Shown here piece by piece: positions 1-10,660 of a stretch of 64,000 bases of DNA. How positions within the stretch are numbered: the first letter of the stretch is position 1; each line of letters opens with the position of its first letter. The stretch is from Agarophyton chilense (Eukaryota; Rhodophyta; Florideophyceae; Gracilariales; Gracilariaceae): NCBI GenBank assembly GCA_030374765.1, contig JARGXX010000004.1, positions 1,488,001-1,552,000 on the forward strand, given 5' to 3'. Both the position numbers and the translations under genes were made by a program. The notes under the pieces are model-generated. The model was given only the letters and a program-made list of their open reading frames with translations, had not been told where the DNA came from and did not search any database.

Positions 1-1219
1 AGGCGTTTGACGCAGTACAGGGGTCCAGTGAGGCGTTAGCCGCTGGGCGGAGCACTCCCTGTCAGCCCACTGCACCGGTTGAAGCGCCCTCGGCGTGGAC
101 GGGAGACGGTCTGTGTGCACCAACGGTACTGGGTCTGTCTAGAGAGCCCCCACCGAGTGAAAAGCCTGTGACGGTCGTAAAGACTTGGTGGCGATCTGGG
201 ATCTACTACTGGACGGGAAGCTGCCGCAAGTGGTGCCGCGTAACCTTTCCCGCAAAAGGCCAGCTTCGGGTATAGAGTGAAAACATATCCTTTTGTTATT
301 ACCTCTCCTCGGGAAGCCTTGTAGGGATTGTACACGCCTGCTTCTGGATAACGCAGAAATGGGAAGGCTGTAGAAATCGTTACACATCCGGAGTGTCTGA
401 CCGGAAGCCAGGGTGTCTGACCCCTAGTGACTATTGATAGGAGTCTTTGGTTCCGTTGTTTTAAGATGTTTAAGAAGATTATTTCGAAATATTTATATCT
501 CATTTCATCTATCTGGGCAGTTCAGTAACGGAAGAGGCTTTATTACGGCGAAGTTTACTGTAACGTCAAGCCCACAGCGTCACACCAATGATGGCGCCCA
601 CACTCATTTTTTCAAAACTCCCTGCTATTTGGGTTCGCTTCGATAGCGACCCTAGACAACCCATAATTGAGAATGTGCCTTTCTCTGCCTTTGCGGCTGG
701 TGAAGGGCATCCTGAGCGGATTTATGGTTCTACAATAATCGCTGCCCTTCTGCTAACGCCTTTATCATAACGAACAATATCAAATCTTCTGGAAGGCTGT
801 ACTCTCCCAATCGTGTTGGAAAACATATGAGACAGAAACAACGCTAGTGATTGTCGCAGTCATGCCTACAACTGAACAACGTTGTTAGCTCAATGCAACT
901 ATTGCAACCCTGGCTGTTTTGGATGACGACATCTGCAGTGCTGTGGTGGCCACTGCGCAAAACTCAATTAGTATAATGACTCCAATTATCTTCTATTGGC
1001 AGTGTCTTCGCCACGGATTACATTAACGGAAATGGTCGAGAGAAGGCAACGACCAAGACTGATTCTTTCGGTATGCTACGAGCCATAAGTTTCTGCATTC
1101 TGCACCTTGGAGCGGAATGTTTCGCATCTCCCACCATATGTCCTTTATAATTTCGCACAGCCCAAAGAGGCAGATCGAAAGAACTGCAACGCGATTTCGA
1201 AACCCACTGCGCGCTGAAC
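1..1219. other. No supportable gene
   Basis: The first 430 bases are relatively GC-rich and give a 155-codon open frame on the minus strand, but its translation is of low complexity in Arg/Ser/Pro and matches no family I recognise. The rest is AT-richer with only short frames. It may be an eroded transposon flank. Confidence 0.4.
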
Positions 1220-2012
1220 TCAGACAAGCTGCCTTTTTCTTATATGTTGGTGGTTCTACGTTTGCGAAGGCTGTTTTTTAGTTAGTAATTGGGAAGATTA
1301 CAGTATTTGTGTCAATACCCGAGGTAGCGAGAGCAATATGCACACAGTATTCGAACGATGTGCAGTTGTTTATGGAAGAAACCAATGTAGCAAAGGCTAT
1401 GAAGGGATTTCAAGATAGAAAAGGCCTTCCGTATGGCGTGGTGGCAGCCGACGGAATGCTTTCTTACTGCCAACAAAAAATTCATCTACGCCGACATCGG
1501 GCGCCCAGGAGTTCTGGGTGACTCTACAATATATGATCGTTCGTCTTTGAAACGAAACATAGATGAGGGCCTAGGGCTTGGAGCCCAGATTACGGTTCTC
1601 CGTTTAGCTGATATAGCTATTCGGCCATATTTATTGGGAGACTGTGCTTTTACGCTCAATATGAACATGTTAAAGACAACCACCGTCACAGAGCAGGTCG
1701 TAAACCCTGTCTTAAAACACTGGGATTCTATAGCAATCCAAACTCGAAAGCCAGTAGAATGTGCGTTTGATTAGCTCAAGCACCGTTCCATGGCTCTGAA
1801 AGACGGACTAAGGATACAATATGAAGATGAAATCGCTGCCGTATGCCTTTCGTATAGAGTTTGACACAACATATCAATTGATGACGGAGAGTTCGAGGAT
1901 TTCTTCCTGCTGCAAAACGAGGTTCAAGAATGGGACGAAACAATGTCTGCAGATACGGCAGCTGGAAAGTGTCAACTCGACGCGTTGCTTTATTACGTCC
2001 TGAACAATTTAT
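1220..2012 (+). pseudogene. PIF/Harbinger-type DDE transposase, decayed
   Basis: Relic of the nuclease of a PIF/Harbinger DNA transposon, which cuts and pastes its own element. The frame can be followed from about 1220 (a helical stretch ending SIPEVARAICTQY) through the first catalytic block (GLPYGVVAADG, near 1417-1450) to FIYADIGRPGVLGDS (near 1472-1522), where family members read an ADIG-GS-DS block, and RPYLLGDCAFTL (near 1623-1660), the usual GDS/GDC-AF block. A frameshift lies near 1470-1490. In-frame stops follow at 1772-1774 and near 1860, after which family-like sequence (HNISIDDGEFEDFF) resumes and ends at about 2012. Breaks plus family motifs make this a pseudogene. The companion Myb-like gene lies just downstream on the opposite strand, as is typical of this superfamily. 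I could not delimit the terminal inverted repeats. Confidence 0.72.
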
Positions 2013-2057
2013 GAAATGTACACAGATAGAGTTTACCTCTCGCTTTTTCTTGTTGTG

Positions 2058-2616
2058 TTAAAACTTTACGATCAGCTTCTCCAGCACTATGTGCGTTTTC
2101 TCACGCTCATCATTGCTGCGCTGGAGATCTTCTACTAGAACGTGATGGCAGATATCCGGCGATTCAATAGATGTTTGTAGCAGTGCTTTGTGAAAGATTT
2201 TAAACCTTTTCCTGGAGCTAGACATACACTTCTGTGACTGAACTAACAGCATCTGTTGCAATGAAAGCAGGTGGTTCATGACGGGCTTTATTTTTTTCCA
2301 GCTCATGCATCTGTTGGAAAAACTCTGGTGTGTTGAATAAGCCTTCATTTTCTCCGTTCCGTCCTGATTGGCTTAATTTGTAAACATAAGACCAGTATTC
2401 CTGTTTGACTCTGGTGAGTTTCTTCTGCCATCCCTTGGCAGTCCTATGCCCGCCATGGTCTTTCTTGTCAAGCTCAGTTCCTTCTGAAAATACGTCCTCC
2501 AGACTTTTATTTTCATTCTTTCTGTCCCCATAACCTGTTTTTTCCATCATCTTTAACAGTATATTTACTGTGTCATCCTCATAATGCTGGGGGTCTACAC
2601 GTTTTTGCGGTTTCAA
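2058..2616 (-). pseudogene. Myb/SANT-like protein of PIF/Harbinger element
   Basis: Second gene of the Harbinger element, normally a DNA-binding partner that brings the transposase to the element ends. The 5' part (2616-2218, 132 codons) has an acidic/basic N-terminus followed by a SANT-like segment, GWQKKLTRVKQEYWSYVYKL, and a FNTPEFFQQMHELEKNK tail, the usual wording of harbinger Myb-like proteins. A frameshift in the 2218-2348 overlap moves the remaining C-terminus (SSSRKRFKIFHKALL onward) to another frame, which stays open to 2058. It converges with the transposase at about 2.0 kb. Assignment rests on domain resemblance plus position; exact start unknown. Confidence 0.6.
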
Positions 2617-3410
2617 TTAGTGCAAGGGGTTTCTTTCTGGGCAGTAGTGTGTGCAGCGACCTTTTCTGGGTTGGGTTACTCGATTGAGGCCTCAACACTA
2701 CCATTAGAGTTTTGAGTAGATGTGGATGATTTTGTCTAGGCCGTTGTAGCTGGAACACTCATGATGGTGATGGTGGACAACTGAAAGCTAGGGATTGGAG
2801 ACTGCAGCTATGTTAATCAGTGTGACCGCTTAAATTGGCAGCAAACTGTACTTTCCGTTTCGATTTCTCGTGGAAACATGGTCCTTGACCATTTCTACAT
2901 TGGCAGCTAAATGTCCATTGTCCAAAAAATGTCCAGGCGAATCTTTGAGACATCAGAGTGTCTACGACACGAAGTGGGTCTGCCCTGGTTTAGAACGGAC
3001 TTTTCCAGTGTAAAGACAATGTGCAGTTCGACAGTCCCCAGCATGCTGATAAAAAATCTCTTGGAGCAAAAATATGATATTGAGATTTGTTCAAATTGAC
3101 GAGCTGGGTGTTCTTCAGCGGTTTTGTAAAAAACTCAACGAGCAGGGAAGATCCTAGTGGATGTTCCATAGAATGCGTTGTTGTTCTAAAAAGCTGTTGT
3201 ATGGAACGGAAGCATTTATTTATACGCTTTTGTCGCTTGGTGTATCGGTGTTCTCAGTAACGTTGATAGCAACCTATTTTGTCAACGAGCGGTTTTAAAG
3301 GATGTGAAATAGCAATTATGATTTTTGTTAGGATTGATGACAGAACATATGTTTGGTCAGACTGCAAACGAAGCGGCTAAATATTTGGTATTGAAAGTAA
3401 AAATAGCAAC
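2617..3410. other. Intergenic, no gene seen
   Basis: Only short frames (longest 62 codons on plus at 2911-3099) with no recognisable motif. It probably contains the right end of the Harbinger element, whose terminal repeat I could not identify. Confidence 0.35.
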
Positions 3411-3609
3411 TGGTAACTGAGTAGGCCTCGTAATTTGCCGTTCTTCAGCAACGTAACATTCTACAAATCAGACAAGAAGGCTACCTGGTCTCCTTGTACA
3501 ACATACTTAAACATGTTCTTATAAATGCCTTGAACGTTTTTTTATTTGAATTCAAAGAGCTATACGATCGTAATCTGTACGTATCCGTTCTAAGAGTCTT
3601 CACGTTACA
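3411..3609 (-). repeat. 3' LTR of the 3.4-8.3 kb chromovirus
   Basis: Begins TGGTAACTGAG and ends TTACA on the plus strand, and aligns with 8111-8314 over its full length with many substitutions and small indels. Boundaries were chosen at the TG...CA ends of the alignable stretch and may be off by several bases. Confidence 0.65.
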
Positions 3610-3693
3610 TTCACCTCCCTTTTGTCCTTCTCGTCCACGATAAGTTCTCAAACTGTCTAATGAGTTTCTTACAGCTGCTGAGCTTTTCTGTCC

Positions 3694-4640
3694 TCATCCA
3701 GATGACATCATTAGTGCGATGTTTCCAAATTGAACAAGGTAAAACACCCGTCGATTCATTTTTTTCTTGTCTAAGACGTCAACTACTTCTTGTTCTGCAT
3801 TTTTTTCTGGATCGATGACAAATGACAACGTAAAATCGTCTTTTTCTCTTCTGTTAAAATATTTTAACCCGTACATATGGAAAACGTTGTAAATTCTTTT
3901 TAGTCTAGGTAGAATTCGATTGTATAAGTTAAAGAACCATGATTCTAACAACTTTAGAAGACCCCGTGAAACTGGTCTGCATTTTCTTAGGTGTTCTAGA
4001 GCCCCCGACCGATGCTTTCTTTTCGGTTTTCAGCATTATTAAATCACCCATTTTGAAAAAATTCTTCTCTTCTTGTTAGCGTTGAAAGTTTGTTTGGCAA
4101 CTGCGTTCACAAGTCTGTCCTTTGCTAGTTACCTAAAAGCTTTTCTTTGTCCCACCGTGTCCGTTTCTTGATAATTATTGTCAGTTGAGAATGAGATATT
4201 CCCCCCATGTCGACCTGGAAAGGTGAATTGTGTTGATATTCCTTTTCACGAAGTACGTTATCCCAACGGCACGGTTTCTTCTGAATAAAGATTCTGATAA
4301 TGAATAAAAAGGTTCGAATTGTGGTATCCGTTTGGGCGTGTGTTTCGGAATGGTCCATTGTAGCCATTTTCAATTCATCGTTGAGAACTCTTGACAATTT
4401 TTGGAATTAGTTAGCTTTGAATGATTTCTCTCTATCTAAAAAAATTGTGTGTGACATTTCATGCTTGCAGAACACGAAGTTGAAGAGAAATTGTACGGAT
4501 TTCATAGACGTAATGTTTTTCGTAATTGCTATAAACATGGCTTTATTTGAGAGTGTTTCCACGATTACGAGATCAGCGTTCTTTTTTGTTTTCGTCGTTG
4601 GCAGTTCGGTTAAGAATTCGATACAAATCACGAGTTAACA
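3694..4640 (-). pseudogene. Integrase and chromodomain-like end, gypsy
   Basis: Reading from 4631 downward, the first integrase block has the form IEFLTELPTTKTKKNADLVI with VETLSNKAMFIAITKNITS, matching the gypsy DFI-GLP...D-I-VVVDR-SK-A-FIP pattern, and ends at a DREKSF block where families have SDR-xx-F. The 4397-4125 frame continues with the HAQTDTTIR segment (degenerate HPQTDGQTER) and FQVDMGGIS. The 3951-3694 frame holds a chromodomain-like unit, EKNAEQEVVDVLDKKKMNRR then VFYLVQFGN, close to the E-VE-IL-R--yLVKW-G pattern. Three frames and several lost catalytic residues show that it is dead. Confidence 0.68.
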
Positions 4641-5039
4641 TTCCTCTAGGATGTGGTAAGGATGTAGCCTGCTTTTATTGAGTGATCTCTTCTCTTTGTT
4701 CACTCTCTAGAAGAGCTTAAGAGGCTCCCTTTATAATCATACATTCGTTTCCCATAGAAATGACTTGATAATATACAGTACGTTCTTTTCGAACGAACAT
4801 GTTTGACATATGGGATTCTTCTCGAACACCCTGCCGTATTTTTTTTTTCTTTGGAACATACATTCGTTCTGCGTTGGTACTTTTCTAGTCCATCATTCCT
4901 TCTTTAGAAGAATAATTGCAAATACACATTTCGGGATTCCTGGTTTGCGGCAGCTCATTGTCTTTAAACACCTGCAAAATATTAGTTGCCCATAAATCTG
5001 CGGCATAGTGCTTCTTAGTCGTAGAATACAGTTCGGGGT

Positions 5040-6495
5040 TGCGTAGGCGGAGTTCCTTTCAATGTTTTGATGATTCTACTCTCCTGCTCACCGCATCTGT
5101 GGCTGTCTTTTTTGATCTAGCGAAATGTTCTACTTCAAACTCGAATCAATAAAGCTCGTCCAACCATCTGTATTGCCTTCCAAACAACATATTCGTGGAC
5201 TGGAGATATTCAATTGGCTCGTGAACAGCTCTGAGTAGGAACGGTCTATCTCGAAGGTATACCGCCTACTCCTGCCATGCAATCATGTTTTCAAGAAGTT
5301 CTTGATCGCTTGTGTCTCATCTAGACTCTACATCTGACAAGTGATGGGGCAAATACGCAAGTGAATGACCTTTTTGTTCCAATTTGGCATCTACAGCGTA
5401 TTGGGAGCGTCTGTTTTTGAAAAAATTTGTGCTCTGACGACGGGTGTCCTAGTATTGGAGCAGTCGTAAGATTCTGCTTAACAGCATCAAATGCCTTGTC
5501 TTGTTTTTGATCTCATTTGAAAACAGTTTTGTGTAGTATATCCATAATTTGACGTACCACAGCTGCGACTTTTCTCACAAACCTTCGATAGAAAGTTAAA
5601 AGCCCCAGAAATCTTTGAACATCCATGACGGAGGAAGGAGATTACTATTTCACAACAGCATCTACCAACCTCTGTTGTGTATGAATGCCTTTTGCATTAG
5701 TTTTGTACCCAATATACTCGATCTCTTTAGCTCCAAAACTGGGCTTGCTCGGTCTAATGTAAAGCCAGTGCTTTTTCAAAAGTTGTCATAGCTATCGCGA
5801 GTGCAACCTATGCTCTTGTTCGTATTTTCTGCAGATCAAGATGTCATCCAAATACAGCACCGTGCACTCTCCTTTTGACTCTCTCAAAAAGGTGCAAGTA
5901 AGCCCGAGAACGCAGCAGGGTATTTTGTGAGTCCAAAACAAAGTACTCGCCATTTAAATAACTCTAATCTCATATGGATAGCTGTTCTGTGACAATCCTC
6001 ATCTTTAAGTCTCATCTGATGAAATCTCCACATATTATCAATTTGCAAAAACCTCTTTGCACTTGAAACTTGCTCTATGGTCTCATCGATGAGCGGAATG
6101 GGGCTTGCATCAATAATTGGGATTTTATTTAAGACCCTTTTGTCACACACCACTCTAACACGCAAGTCACCACCTTTCTTCTTGATAAAGAATACTGGGG
6201 CACCAAATGGAGACCATGAAGGATGTAGCATCCTTCCTCCAAATACACCTGTACCTGGTTTTATCTCTTTCAACTCTTGAGGTGAGAGTCTAATGACAGG
6301 CCTGATGGGAGGTTTCGAAACAGGAATGAAGTTGATTTCGAATTCCGTACCACGTGAGGGTGGTAAGTCATCTTGTATCTCTTTCTTGAAGATATCGCTA
6401 AACTCTGTCAACAGTTCTCTATATTCCGGAGCAAAATTTGCGTTTTCCACGTCCATCGTATTCCCTGAACTGAGTTGAAAGGAGTACAAAATCAA
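5040..6495 (-). pseudogene. Reverse transcriptase/RNase H region, gypsy
   Basis: The best open part (6495-5884, 203 codons) starts in the linker after protease, with PEYRELLTEFSDIF, PIRPVIRLSP, SPFGAPVFFIKKKGG and LRVRVVCDKRVLNK, the gypsy RT fingers. The YLDD catalytic box is visible at 5843-5854 in a neighbouring frame (LYLDDI), after a break near 5884. The connection segment FLGLLTFYRRFV lies near 5580-5620. Downstream (to about 5040) is eroded RNase H sequence with many stops. This polymerase would copy the element RNA into cDNA; here it is inactive by frameshifts and stops. Confidence 0.72.
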
Positions 6496-6525
6496 AGTTC
6501 TTTTTTACCTCCATGGCTATTCGTC

Positions 6526-6930
6526 TCAAAAACTTTTTTTAAACTCTATCCTTTTGTCCCCGCAACTTCTTGAATTTTTCCGCCCGACTCGGACGACTGA
6601 CCCATCTTTTCTACGAAACGTCAATGTTTTTGCCTTCCAATCCATGTTTGGATTATGGTTTTCTAACCACTTCCGACCCAAAATCAAAAGTTGAGATGAA
6701 TCTTTATCACTTACATGAATGGCAAGCACTTTTTCTTCACTAGTACTTCCACTGATATTTAACATTATAGTTGTCTTTTATTGAACGTCTGCCTTCGAGT
6801 AATCACCAAGCTGTACCTGCACACCTTGGACGTCTGTGATTTTCAGTCCAAGCCTTCTAACCTCCTCCGTAGACAAAAATTCATGAGGTGCGAAAGAGTC
6901 AATTACTATGCGAACAGGATTTCCATTTAG
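6526..6930 (-). pseudogene. Retroviral-type aspartic protease, decayed
   Basis: The minus strand near 6900 reads a protease active-site-like block (IDSFAPHEFLS, where D-S/T-G-A is expected, so Gly is replaced by Phe). A TAA-type break follows, then a frame from 6765 with LILGRKWLENHNPNMDW, the usual flap/second-half block of chromovirus proteases, and RRKDGSVVRV. This enzyme would cut the gag-pol polyprotein. Loss of the active-site glycine and the stop argue that it is dead. Confidence 0.6.
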
Positions 6931-6990
6931 CTTTCCCTCGTATGTCCAATTTCATTATCTGCAAAGCCAATAGCAGATACGTACGGCGAT

Positions 6991-7320
6991 TCATTTTCGT
7001 CTACGCTTGTACACGCCGCTTCCCTGTGCGGCACAATTTTGGAAATCTGTGAGCTCTGTAAACCATTTTTTCATACAGGGATGCTCGGAATCACTCCATA
7101 CGTTTTCCACACATTTAAAATATCTACCATGTGGCATGTCATGCCCACGTTCACCTAGTTTCTTCTTACCCCAAGAGACTGAATAAATATTATTACCTGC
7201 TCTCTTTTCTACAATCTGTTTTGGCGTGTAGCTCTGCTCGTTTTCATTCTTGGAACTCTTTTTCTTTCTTCTTTTGTACTTTCTAGAGTTGTTTCGTTTC
7301 TTTTGGCTTTCAACAGCCAA
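6991..7320 (-). pseudogene. Basic nucleocapsid-like segment of gag
   Basis: 109-codon frame with a strongly basic N-terminus (SRKYKRRKKKSSKN) and a possible worn zinc knuckle around ERGHDMPHGRYFKC. It lies between the gag capsid frame (7994-7563) and protease, where the nucleocapsid is expected. Assignment is by position and composition. Confidence 0.45.
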
Positions 7321-7562
7321 CTATTGAAAAAATTCTATAGTACTAGCGTAGTCTCAGGCCGGTTGCATCGAGAGCGAACCTGAATGGTCCATAGGCTGAC
7401 AGGTTCGAAATTTCTTTGCAAATTTTCCAATAAATGATCTTGGCAAACTTTTAAAAAAGTAGATGTATGCTTCATTATCAGCATTGTCGCAGATCAAAAC
7501 CAAATCTTTAAACTTCGTAATATGATCATCGAGTCATTTGAAATTATTCATCCTCAAGTCTA

Positions 7563-7994
7563 TTAATTTGGTCGAGCCGCCGCCTTTTCGATGGCCGGTA
7601 CAAATTCATCTACCATAGCCTTCTGTATTTGTTCTAAAAACTTCGGATTAAGAATTCCCTTCTCGAGACGCATCATCCGAGAAGCCGTTTTATCCTGTAA
7701 GTAACATTCTGCACGGTCCAACATATGACCTTCTGAGTACTTAGAGAGTTTACCATACTTCTGAATAGAATAGAAAAAGCTTTTCACCTTCTCTGAGTTC
7801 CTGTCTACTGTTTCGACTGCAAATATAGTAATTTTGAGGGGCCTTGATGGCTTTTTAACAAACTGAAACTGTTTTTTTTGCGTGTTAACATCTTTTGTAC
7901 CATCTAAACGAGCTTGTAACTTTTCGATCAACTCTATCTGGGCCTCCATGGTATTCTTCAAGCTTTTTAGTTCTTCTTGCAGAGCATTCAGCAT
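7563..7994 (-). pseudogene. Gag (capsid) of the chromovirus, partial
   Basis: 143-codon frame immediately inside the 5' LTR. The N-terminus forms an apparent coiled coil (LQEELKSLKNTMEAQIELIEK), followed by a Lys/Pro linker and a capsid-like helical part (RNSEKVKSFFYSIQKY, then AECYLQDKTASRMMR, replacing the common F--WL--M--YF and A--WW motifs). Gag would form the particle that packages the element RNA. The frame stops at 7563, earlier than a full gag, and related sequence continues in other frames to about 7330. Confidence 0.62.
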
Positions 7995-8089
7995 TTACAG
8001 TCCTTCACCAGCATTTTATCTCTATGAATCCATACTTCTAGTGATGCGAAACGTATTATCTGTGTACTGAACAAGCCTTGTATAATATA

Positions 8090-8110
8090 GTCTCCTGAGA
8101 TGCTGCCAAT
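8090..8110 (-). promoter_or_regulatory. Putative primer-binding site
   Basis: Just inside the 5' LTR the minus strand reads TTGGCAGCATCTCAGG. TGG plus AGCATC resembles the complement of a tRNA 3' end, and a near match (TTTGGTAGCATC) occurs next to another LTR-like end at 44360. The tRNA was not identified. Confidence 0.4.
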
Positions 8111-8314
8111 TGTAACAAAGTAGCTCTCGTAATCTGTTTTTATTCAACAATAATAATGTTTTACAATTCAGACAAGGAGACTCGCCAGTCTCCTTCTACA
8201 ACATATTTGGAGATGTTCTTACTTTCGCATTGAACGGTCGTTGTTTGAATATAACTTCAAACAGCTATACGATCTTAATATGTGCGCGTAGGTTCTAGAA
8301 CTCGTTATGGTACA
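8111..8314 (-). repeat. 5' LTR of the 3.4-8.3 kb chromovirus
   Basis: Partner of the LTR at 3411-3609. It starts TGTAACAAAG and ends GGTACA on the plus strand, about 204 bp. It lies upstream of gag in the element's orientation, so it is the promoter-bearing copy. Confidence 0.65.
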
Positions 8315-8753
8315 CTACCGTTTGGTGATAGTTCATTTATGCCTAATGAAGCTGGAAGTTAGGGAGAGAGTAATGCTTCTCTACGTTTTTCGGTTGGTGG
8401 CATTCGTAAACACAACATCGCCGTAGAGAATTAGAGGCTGACGGGGATACCATTTGTAGAATATGCGATATTTTCGGGTTCGTCGTAAACATTTGAGAAT
8501 ATATCGGAGCTAGATCCACCGTTTTTGTGAAGGACAATGCAAGATTGTGGCCAACAGGTTGACAGCTTGGACAAACCTCGGGCGCATAACATTCGCAATT
8601 TACCATAGTTCGCTGACATTTATTGGAGTTTTTGCGTGTTCTTACTAAAAAATAGTGAATTTTTCGTCAAAATTAGTGGGTTAATTGGTAACCTAGGATG
8701 TAGGTTTTGGGTTGCACTGGTGCTGGATGTGCTTATGGAGGTTTTCTCAGATT
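8315..8753. other. Intergenic, no recognised gene
   Basis: Two overlapping minus-strand frames (87 and 62 codons, 8343-8619) share sequence in different frames and show no motif I recognise. They may be part of an older insertion. Confidence 0.35.
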
Positions 8754-9712
8754 TTATGCGGTTGTAATTTGTATTAGGACTCCGAAAGGTATCGCCAAAT
8801 GGACATGGTTGGGGAACAGTTTGGGTTTATCGAGACGACTGATGTAGTACCTACGTTTTACCTGTTTGTAGAGGTAGTCGATTGAAGTGCTGGATAAGGT
8901 TGCCACACGAAAATCGCCGATTGTGATGGAGACCAAGATTTATCCTACATCACTTCTTTTGAGGGAGAGGTCGAGATCATTGAAGTTCTCGCTGTATCCT
9001 TTGGATATGAGAAATGAAGAGAGTCCCTCAAAAAATGTATATGCGATGCAGGTGGCCAGCCCTAAAGGTTCTCGATGAATTGCCTCCGATTCAAAAGTTT
9101 TTGCACGATCCGTCAAAGCACGGACGTTAGCAGACAGATATGGTGAAGATTTGGTGTACTTATCAGGTAAGTGTTGTTTGTTGGAATGATGAGCGGTCGT
9201 GGACGAAGAAGGCATTGTGGAACCACCTCTTGGCGTCTCTGTAGGTGTCGTAATGGATGTTTCCATGCAGTGACAAAGGGTTTGAATGGGTCCCGGGTGT
9301 CCGTGCTGATATAAAAGACGACGGGGTATTCTTATTTGGTAGGCTTGTGAGGGTGGGAGATCTCGTTGGTAAAAGTGAATTTAAGGCAATTAGGCTGGGT
9401 TGTGGGTTTCTGAGTGTTTGGTAGAGGATTTGAATAGTGGTGGTGTGGTGCCTGGTCTGAAGACCAATCAACACGATTTCATTCATTCTCTTTCCCTCTT
9501 GGGGGGTTAGAACGGCAACGGAGCCTCTCCTGGAAGACACGACGAAGTCGGGGTGTAAGCCCGAGGCTCACTGGCACGACAAGCGGGGAGAATTTTATGG
9601 AAGGAGTAGATCCAATAGTATTGGTGCAATGGAAGAAGCCAGCCACGAGAGTCGTAACAATGAAAAAAATGGCACCTAGGAGGGCTAGTGGAACGTAGGG
9701 CACGAGAGACAA
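8754..9712 (-). other. Unrecognised Thr/Ser/Pro-rich coding-like relic
   Basis: Three overlapping minus-strand frames (9712-9479, 9540-9163, 9266-8940) plus a short one (8936-8754) read as pieces of Thr/Ser/Pro-rich protein. The first has a hydrophobic stretch (PLALLGAIFFIVTTLVAGFF) that could be a membrane segment. The third (TESEAIHREPLG-like start, LSSFLISKGYSENF) looks like folded protein. I do not recognise the family. It lies downstream of the gag-like relic on the same strand and may be part of the same old retroelement. Confidence 0.3.
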
Positions 9713-10660
9713 ATTAAACCAAATAGAACAACCCTACACAGAGGCGAGATTACGTAAGAAATATATATAGAGACTTCAACGCCGGTGGTACTTCTCTTAA
9801 AGACGCGGGGTGGCCAATTCTACGGTGGATATCACAGCACAACCTCCGAAGAAATTCGTAGCACGCGCTAGCGGAAAAGATGTAGAGCCAGAAGAACCAG
9901 GTTAGAGAAGATTTTCTCTGCGGCAAAACGAGATCGCCGAGCCACTCTACGGTGTAGACTACTTTTATCTACTTCCTACGTTGAAGTAATGTAGATAATA
10001 AATTACATAAGTTAACTACCAGTTGTAGGCATACACGTGTTCACCTTGCTTACACGAACAGCTCGTCAGGAATTGATGCTCCCTAAAAGCGGCAGGACTC
10101 ATAACAACGTGCAAGTTGTAAAAAAGCCTAAGTTTTAGGAAACCACCTTTCTGAAGTGTGCACTTCAGTTGGCTTTTCGCCAGGCGTTGGAGTTTGTGAA
10201 GGTTCATATAGTTCATTATGCGTACCAGTGGTAGAATGGTTGGGCGATGGGACTAAGAGGTTGTTTGATCCAAGGCATCTAAATGTGTTGGAAACGTAAG
10301 ACGCTTTAAGGAAGTAATCTTCTTCGTGAAGATAGTGCTGGGGCTTGTTGGAATACTAGTGTTTGTGGTTTCGCTTCAGGCGGTTGCTTTCGTCTGTGCA
10401 ACTCGGATTTGTGACCGGTGGCGGGAGTGCTTGGTTGCATTGGAATGCTTATGGAACCGAAGTGGGTGCAGAGGGTTGTGTGGTTAGCGGCGATTAGTGT
10501 GGAGGATGGTTGTTGAACCCCTGTACACGATAGGGAGCGGGTACGTATTTGAGTGGGGTGCGCGGCGTAGTCAAGGATAGATGTACAGTTTTCTTTTTCG
10601 TTTATGTGTTCCTCGTGATTGGTTCCATTTGTTTGATGTCGCTGGGTTGCACTGCACTTG
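9713..10660. other. Unclear stretch between relics
   Basis: No long frame. On the minus strand roughly 10310-10560 runs without a stop and is Pro/Thr/Ser-rich, like a linker or gag tail. Otherwise nothing was recognised. Confidence 0.3.

Larger units (their letters stand above)
3411..8314 (-). mobile_element. Decayed Ty3/gypsy chromovirus, minus strand
   Basis: A complete but degenerate LTR retrotransposon of about 4.9 kb read on the minus strand: 5' LTR at 8111-8314, gag, a basic segment, aspartic protease, reverse transcriptase/RNase H, integrase, a chromodomain-like C-terminus and 3' LTR at 3411-3609. The order protease-RT-integrase-chromodomain is diagnostic of Ty3/gypsy chromoviruses. 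The two LTRs align along their length (for example both contain ATTCAGACAAG or AATCAGACAAG and AGCTATACGATC) but are strongly diverged, so the insertion is old. All frames are interrupted. A tRNA-primer-like site sits inside the 5' LTR. I found no convincing target-site duplication. Confidence 0.75.

Noticed and set aside
36-503. 155-codon minus-strand ORF as a gene
   Set aside because: Low-complexity Arg/Ser/Pro composition, no motif, overlapping alternative frame; likely chance in GC-rich sequence.
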